Source: an uncultured Ruminococcus sp.
GTDB taxonomy: Bacteria; Bacillota; Clostridia; Oscillospirales; Ruminococcaceae
Length of the DNA stretch: 8,419 nt
Assembly: GCA_947175005.1 (NCBI GenBank)
Contig: CAMWLD010000082.1
Location: forward strand, 1 to 8,419
Direction of reading: 5' to 3'
Below, in pieces: positions 5,683-8,419 of the stretch. Numbering within the stretch: the stretch's first letter is position 1; each line of letters starts with the position of its first letter. The notes beneath the pieces were generated by a model. The model was not told where the DNA came from. It did not search any database and saw only the letters and a list, made by a program, of their open reading frames with translations. The translations under genes and the position numbers were made by a program.

Positions 5683-7791
5683 TTATATTCTGAAAAGCAG
5701 ATCGCCGTAGGTGGGGAAAGGCCACAGCTTTTCGGGAGTGATTGTCTCCAGCTCGTCTGCTACGGCTCTGAGATTCTGCATGGAGGCAAAGACCGTTTTT
5801 CTGTAATACTTGGCGGTCTCAATAACGTCTCCTGCGTCTCCTGCGCCGATTACCTTTTTGTCCAGATCCTCCACTGCCTCGCTGATAGCTACATTAAGAG
5901 CGGAAACCTTTTCGGCAAGCTTCTTTTCAAGCTCGTAGCCAATGCCCACGCTGTACTTTGCGGCTGCGGACTCGGCAAGCTCCTTGGCATATTCCATGCC
6001 TGCGGGAAGAATTTGCCTCTTTGCCATGTCAAGCATGGTAAGAGCCTCTATGTTAATGACCTTGGAGTAATTTTCCAGAGCGATCTCGGTACGGGAGGTA
6101 AGCTCTGTCCTGGTGTAGACCTTGAACATCTCGAACATCTGAACGTTCTTTTCATCGGTATAATGGGGCACTGCGTCCACGGTGGAGGGATAGTTCGGGA
6201 GGCCTCTTCTTTCGGCTTCCTCTACCCAGCTCTTGTCGTAGCCGTTGCCGTTGAAGATGATCTTCTTGTGCTCCTTGATAGTTTCAACCAGCAGGGCATT
6301 AAGCTCCTCGGCAAAGTTATCCGCTTTTTCCAGTCTGTCGGCGAATTTCTTTAAGGAGTCTGCAACAATGGTATTGAGAATACAGTTGGTGCAGGCGATA
6401 TTTTCCGAAGAACCGAGGCTTCTGAACTCAAACTTGTTGCCCGTAAAGGCAAAGGGAGATGTTCTGTTTCTGTCGGTGGTGTCCTTGGGGAAGTTGGGGA
6501 GAGCCTCAACGCCGATAACAAATTCCGACTTGTCGTTTTTCTTTATCATCTTGCCTGTTTCCAGAGCGTCGATTATCTGCTGAAGCTCGCTGCCCACGAA
6601 TATGGAAATAATTGCGGGAGGCGCCTCGTTTGCGCCGAGACGGTGGTCGTTGCCCGCAGATGCAACCGAAAGACGGAGCAGGTCTGCATAATCGTCAACA
6701 GCCTTTAAAATAGCAGCCAGGAATGTAAGGAACTGGATATTATCCTTGGGGTTGCTGCCGGGGTCAAGAAGATTCTGCCCGTCGTTGGCGGAAATTGACC
6801 AGTTATTGTGCTTGCCCGAGCCGTTCACTCCTGCAAAGGGCTTTTCATGGAGCAGGCATACAAGCCCATGCCGCAGGGCGACTTTCTTCATTATCTCCAT
6901 GGTAAGGGTGTTCTGGTCGGAGGCAATATTTGATGTGGCGAAAATAGGCGCCATTTCATGCTGTGCGGGGGCTACCTCGTTATGCTCGGTTTTGGAGAGA
7001 ATGCCCAGTTTCCAGAGCTCCTCGTCCAGATCCTTCATATAATCATGAACTCTTGCTTTGATGTTTCCGAAATAGTGATCCTCCAGCTCCTGACCCTTGG
7101 GGGCTTTTGCGCCGAAGAGGGTTCTGCCTGTGTAAATAAGGTCTTTACGCTGATCGTAAAGGGTCTTATCCACAAGGAAATATTCCTGCTCGGGGCCTAC
7201 TGTGGAGGTAACTCTTGTGGCGGACGAGCCAAAGAGCTTCAGAATTCTAACAGCCTGCTCGGAGATGACCTCCATAGAGCGCAGGAGAGGGGTTTTCTTA
7301 TCGAGGATTTCCCCGTGATAGGAGCAGAATGCGGTGGGGATATAGAGGGTCTGTTCCTTAATGAATGCGGGAGAGGTGGGGTCCCAGGCGGTATAGCCTC
7401 TTGCCTCGAAGGTGGCACGCAAACCGCCGGAGGGGAAGCTGGAAGCGTCGGGCTCGCCCTTGATAAGCTCCTTGCCCGAAAACTCCATTATTACCTTGCC
7501 GTCTCCCGTGGGGGAAATGAATGAATCGTGCTTTTCGGCGGAAAGGCCTGTCATAGGCTGGAACCAGTGAGTGTAGTGGGTAACGCCCTTTTCAACAGCC
7601 CAGTCCTTCATGCAGGCTGCGATAACGTCCGCAACATCGGGGTCGAGGGCGATTCCCATGGTCTTGGTCTTTAAAAGGGACTTATAAACATTTTTCGGGA
7701 GACGGGATTTCATAACGCCCTCGTTAAACACATTACACCCGAAATAATCGGGGACGTTCTTTACAGTGGTCTGAATATTTTCTTCTGACAT
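5683..7791 (-). CDS. glnN: Glutamine synthetase type III
   Basis: ATP-dependent condensation of ammonium and glutamate to glutamine, the entry point of nitrogen into the cell under limitation; cytoplasmic, and known in the type III family as large double-ring oligomers. The 702-residue length is typical of GSIII and much longer than type I or II. Conserved blocks in order: the N-terminal GSIII-specific region with [19 protein letters not shown] (119-137); [11 protein letters not shown] (198-208), the metal-binding glutamate strand; [14 protein letters not shown] (271-284); [18 protein letters not shown] (315-332), with the glutamate-binding loop and active-site His; [14 protein letters not shown] (381-394); [17 protein letters not shown] (442-458), with the nucleotide and gamma-phosphate Arg residues. 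All expected catalytic blocks look intact. The start ATG (7789-7791) follows CGGAGG (complement 7800-7805) by 8 nt. Its promoter and a leader hairpin lie upstream. Confidence 0.97.
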   Translation of the reverse strand: MSEENIQTTVKNVPDYFGCNVFNEGVMKSRLPKNVYKSLLKTKTMGIALDPDVADVIAACMKDWAVEKGVTHYTHWFQPMTGLSAEKHDSFISPTGDGKVIMEFSGKELIKGEPDASSFPSGGLRATFEARGYTAWDPTSPAFIKEQTLYIPTAFCSYHGEILDKKTPLLRSMEVISEQAVRILKLFGSSATRVTSTVGPEQEYFLVDKTLYDQRKDLIYTGRTLFGAKAPKGQELEDHYFGNIKARVHDYMKDLDEELWKLGILSKTEHNEVAPAQHEMAPIFATSNIASDQNTLTMEIMKKVALRHGLVCLLHEKPFAGVNGSGKHNNWSISANDGQNLLDPGSNPKDNIQFLTFLAAILKAVDDYADLLRLSVASAGNDHRLGANEAPPAIISIFVGSELQQIIDALETGKMIKKNDKSEFVIGVEALPNFPKDTTDRNRTSPFAFTGNKFEFRSLGSSENIACTNCILNTIVADSLKKFADRLEKADNFAEELNALLVETIKEHKKIIFNGNGYDKSWVEEAERRGLPNYPSTVDAVPHYTDEKNVQMFEMFKVYTRTELTSRTEIALENYSKVINIEALTMLDMAKRQILPAGMEYAKELAESAAAKYSVGIGYELEKKLAEKVSALNVAISEAVEDLDKKVIGAGDAGDVIETAKYYRKTVFASMQNLRAVADELETITPEKLWPFPTYGDLLFRI

Positions 7792-7811
7792 AGCAATTTC
7801 CTCCGTTTTTT

Positions 7812-7865
7812 AAAAAATAAGACGCCCGATACAGCTACCCTTGGGGGGAAGCTGTTCTCGGCGCC
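7812..7865 (-). promoter_or_regulatory. Terminator-like hairpin in the glnN leader, candidate attenuator
   Basis: Reading the minus strand, GGCGCCGA (7865-7858) pairs with TCGGGCGTC (7829-7821, one bulged G); within it ACAGCT (7855-7850) pairs with AGCTGT (7836-7831), then CCC with GGG around a short loop. The stem is followed at once by TTATTTTTT (7820-7812), a full U-tract, then AAAAAA and the CGGAGG ribosome binding site. Its place between promoter and start codon suggests transcription attenuation of glnN. No antiterminator helix or ANTAR-type paired hexaloops are obvious. Confidence 0.6.
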
Positions 7866-7890
7866 ATTGCCTTAAATATTCTATATTTAT

Positions 7891-7919
7891 ACTATACACC
7901 TTTTCTCCCGATTTGTCAA
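7891..7919 (-). promoter_or_regulatory. Sigma-A promoter of glnN
   Basis: Minus strand: perfect TTGACA (7919-7914), 17-bp spacer, TATAGT (7896-7891). The predicted start is near 7884, giving a leader of about 93 nt that contains the hairpin at 7821-7865. Sequence upstream is AT-rich with phased T-tracts. Confidence 0.85.
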
Positions 7920-7930
7920 GGGGTTTTTGA

Positions 7931-7961
7931 ATTTTCTGCAAGTTAAATAAATTTTCTTGCA
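7931..7961. promoter_or_regulatory. Paired TGCA-containing repeats upstream of the glnN promoter
   Basis: TGCAAG (7937-7942) and CTTGCA (7956-7961) form an inverted repeat with a 13-nt gap, and each half follows ATTTTCT as a direct repeat (ATTTTCTGCA 7931-7940, ATTTTCTTGCA 7951-7961). The centre is roughly 65 bp upstream of the predicted glnN start, a usual activator position. The short arms limit confidence. Confidence 0.3.
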
Positions 7962-8029
7962 TTTTTCGACAGATTTTTTGGGATTTCGGCTAATTATGGG
8001 TGGATTTATGAACATATAAAAGATAATTT

Positions 8030-8047
8030 ATTCATTTTGAAATGAAT
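8030..8047. repeat. AT-rich palindrome left of the tandem array
   Basis: ATTCATTT (8030-8037), TG, AAATGAAT (8040-8047): perfect 8-bp arms. A related segment right of the array (8267-8292) has AAATGAA and TTCATTT arms. Both contain AATGAATTT (8041-8049, 8268-8276) and TTTTGAAATG (8035-8044, 8274-8283), so the array is bracketed by similar sequences. Confidence 0.45.
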
Positions 8048-8079
8048 TTCGTGAGATGTTACAAAATGGGCTGCCGCGG

Positions 8080-8259
8080 GGCTTTTTCCCCCTCATGCGC
8101 CGGGGGAGTGGCTTTTTTCCCTATCACACCGTGAACCGGCTTTTTTCCCCTCACACGCCGGGAAATGGCTTTGTCTCCTACCACGCCGTAAACTGTCTTT
8201 GTCCTCTACCATGCCATGAAACCGGATTTGTTCCCCTGCCACGCCGGGGCGGCTTTGTG
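8080..8259. repeat. Degenerate tandem repeat, six units of about 28 bp plus a partial
   Basis: Units begin with GGCTTT or a close variant at 8080, 8110, 8138, 8167, 8195, 8224 and 8251 (partial), so lengths are 30, 28, 29, 28, 29 and 27 bp. Each unit reads GGCTTTTTTCCCCT-like, then CACGCCG-like, then a variable purine-rich end (GGAAAT, TGAACC, TAAACT). There are no spacers, so this is not a CRISPR array. Open frames cross it on both strands but lack ribosome binding sites and simply mirror the repeat. It lies upstream of the glnN promoter in a region without genes. Confidence 0.75.
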
Positions 8260-8320
8260 TTGATGTAAATGAATTTTGAAATGCGTTCATTTGTTTGAAG
8301 CTGTGAATTACCTGACAAAT

Positions 8321-8355
8321 GAAATGTGACTTTGTTTGTGAAATGCATGACTTTG
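8321..8355. repeat. Short direct repeat
   Basis: GAAATG-TGACTTTG (8321-8334) is repeated as GAAATG-CATGACTTTG (8340-8355), two copies 19 bp apart differing by a 2-bp insertion. Significance unknown; it adds to the repeat-rich character of 8030-8419. Confidence 0.45.
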
Positions 8356-8370
8356 CAAACGACAGTAAGT

Positions 8371-8419
8371 TGCCGACCAAAGGGACAACCTCCCAGTGGG
8401 GAGAGGGGGCGCTCAGGGC
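8371..8419. repeat. Possible fragment of a dispersed palindromic repeat at the window edge
   Basis: CTCCC (8390-8394) and GGGAG (8399-8403) form a short inverted repeat inside a strongly G-rich stretch running to the right edge (gagagggggcgctcaggg), unlike the AT-rich sequence just before it. Many Oscillospiraceae genomes carry dispersed GC-rich palindromes of this look. The element is cut by the window end, so identity is not established. Confidence 0.3.

Noticed and set aside
7806..7817. TTTTTTAAAAAA palindrome as a separate operator
   Set aside because: Better explained as the U-tract of the leader terminator followed by the A-rich spacer before the ribosome binding site.
8080..8259. CRISPR array
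   Set aside because: Units are contiguous and diverged, with no unique spacers between conserved repeats and no cas genes.
8056..8268. 70-residue repeat-protein ORF on the plus strand
   Set aside because: It only mirrors the tandem repeat. Unit lengths are not multiples of three, so the frame rotates between units, and there is no ribosome binding site before 8056.
8093..8380. 95-residue ORF on the minus strand through the tandem repeat
   Set aside because: It has a TTG start without a ribosome binding site, low-complexity charged composition in the repeat part, and no recognisable family.

Overview
The window looks like a chromosomal segment of an anaerobic gut or rumen Firmicute, most likely an Oscillospiraceae/Ruminococcus-type bacterium. 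This is inferred from a type III glutamine synthetase, a dCache chemoreceptor, AGGAGG-type ribosome binding sites, textbook sigma-A promoters and moderately GC-rich genes separated by very AT-rich spacers. The species cannot be named from the sequence alone.

Layout. Positions 2-94 carry the 3' end of a GGDEF (diguanylate cyclase-like) gene that enters from the left. Positions 181-775 hold an AT-rich, frameshifted SUKH-3-type immunity gene with its own promoter. A near-consensus promoter at 927-955 then drives a structured leader of about 150 nt and a 669-residue methyl-accepting chemotaxis protein (1114-3123). A GNAT acetyltransferase (3195-4160) follows on the same strand, separated by a long hairpin. 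A strong bidirectional terminator (4170-4212) closes this rightward block against a leftward block. The leftward block, in order of transcription, is the type III glutamine synthetase glnN (7791-5683), a small two-helix membrane protein with a PH-like tail (5585-5181), and a class I SAM-dependent methyltransferase (5018-4221). Positions 7920-8419 have no convincing gene. They hold an activator-like repeat upstream of glnN, a degenerate tandem repeat of about 28 bp (8080-8259), flanking AT-rich palindromes, and part of what may be a dispersed palindromic repeat at the right edge.

How the parts may work together. The chemoreceptor's sensor domain carries most of the dCache amino-acid-binding signature with matching spacing, so it probably senses an amino acid. 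GlnN assimilates ammonium into glutamine. Whether their proximity is functional is unknown. The two most interesting non-coding elements are the chemoreceptor leader, which can form competing helices that could expose or mask the ribosome binding site, and the glnN leader, which contains a complete terminator-like hairpin plus U-tract between promoter and start codon. Neither matches a regulatory RNA class that I recognise.
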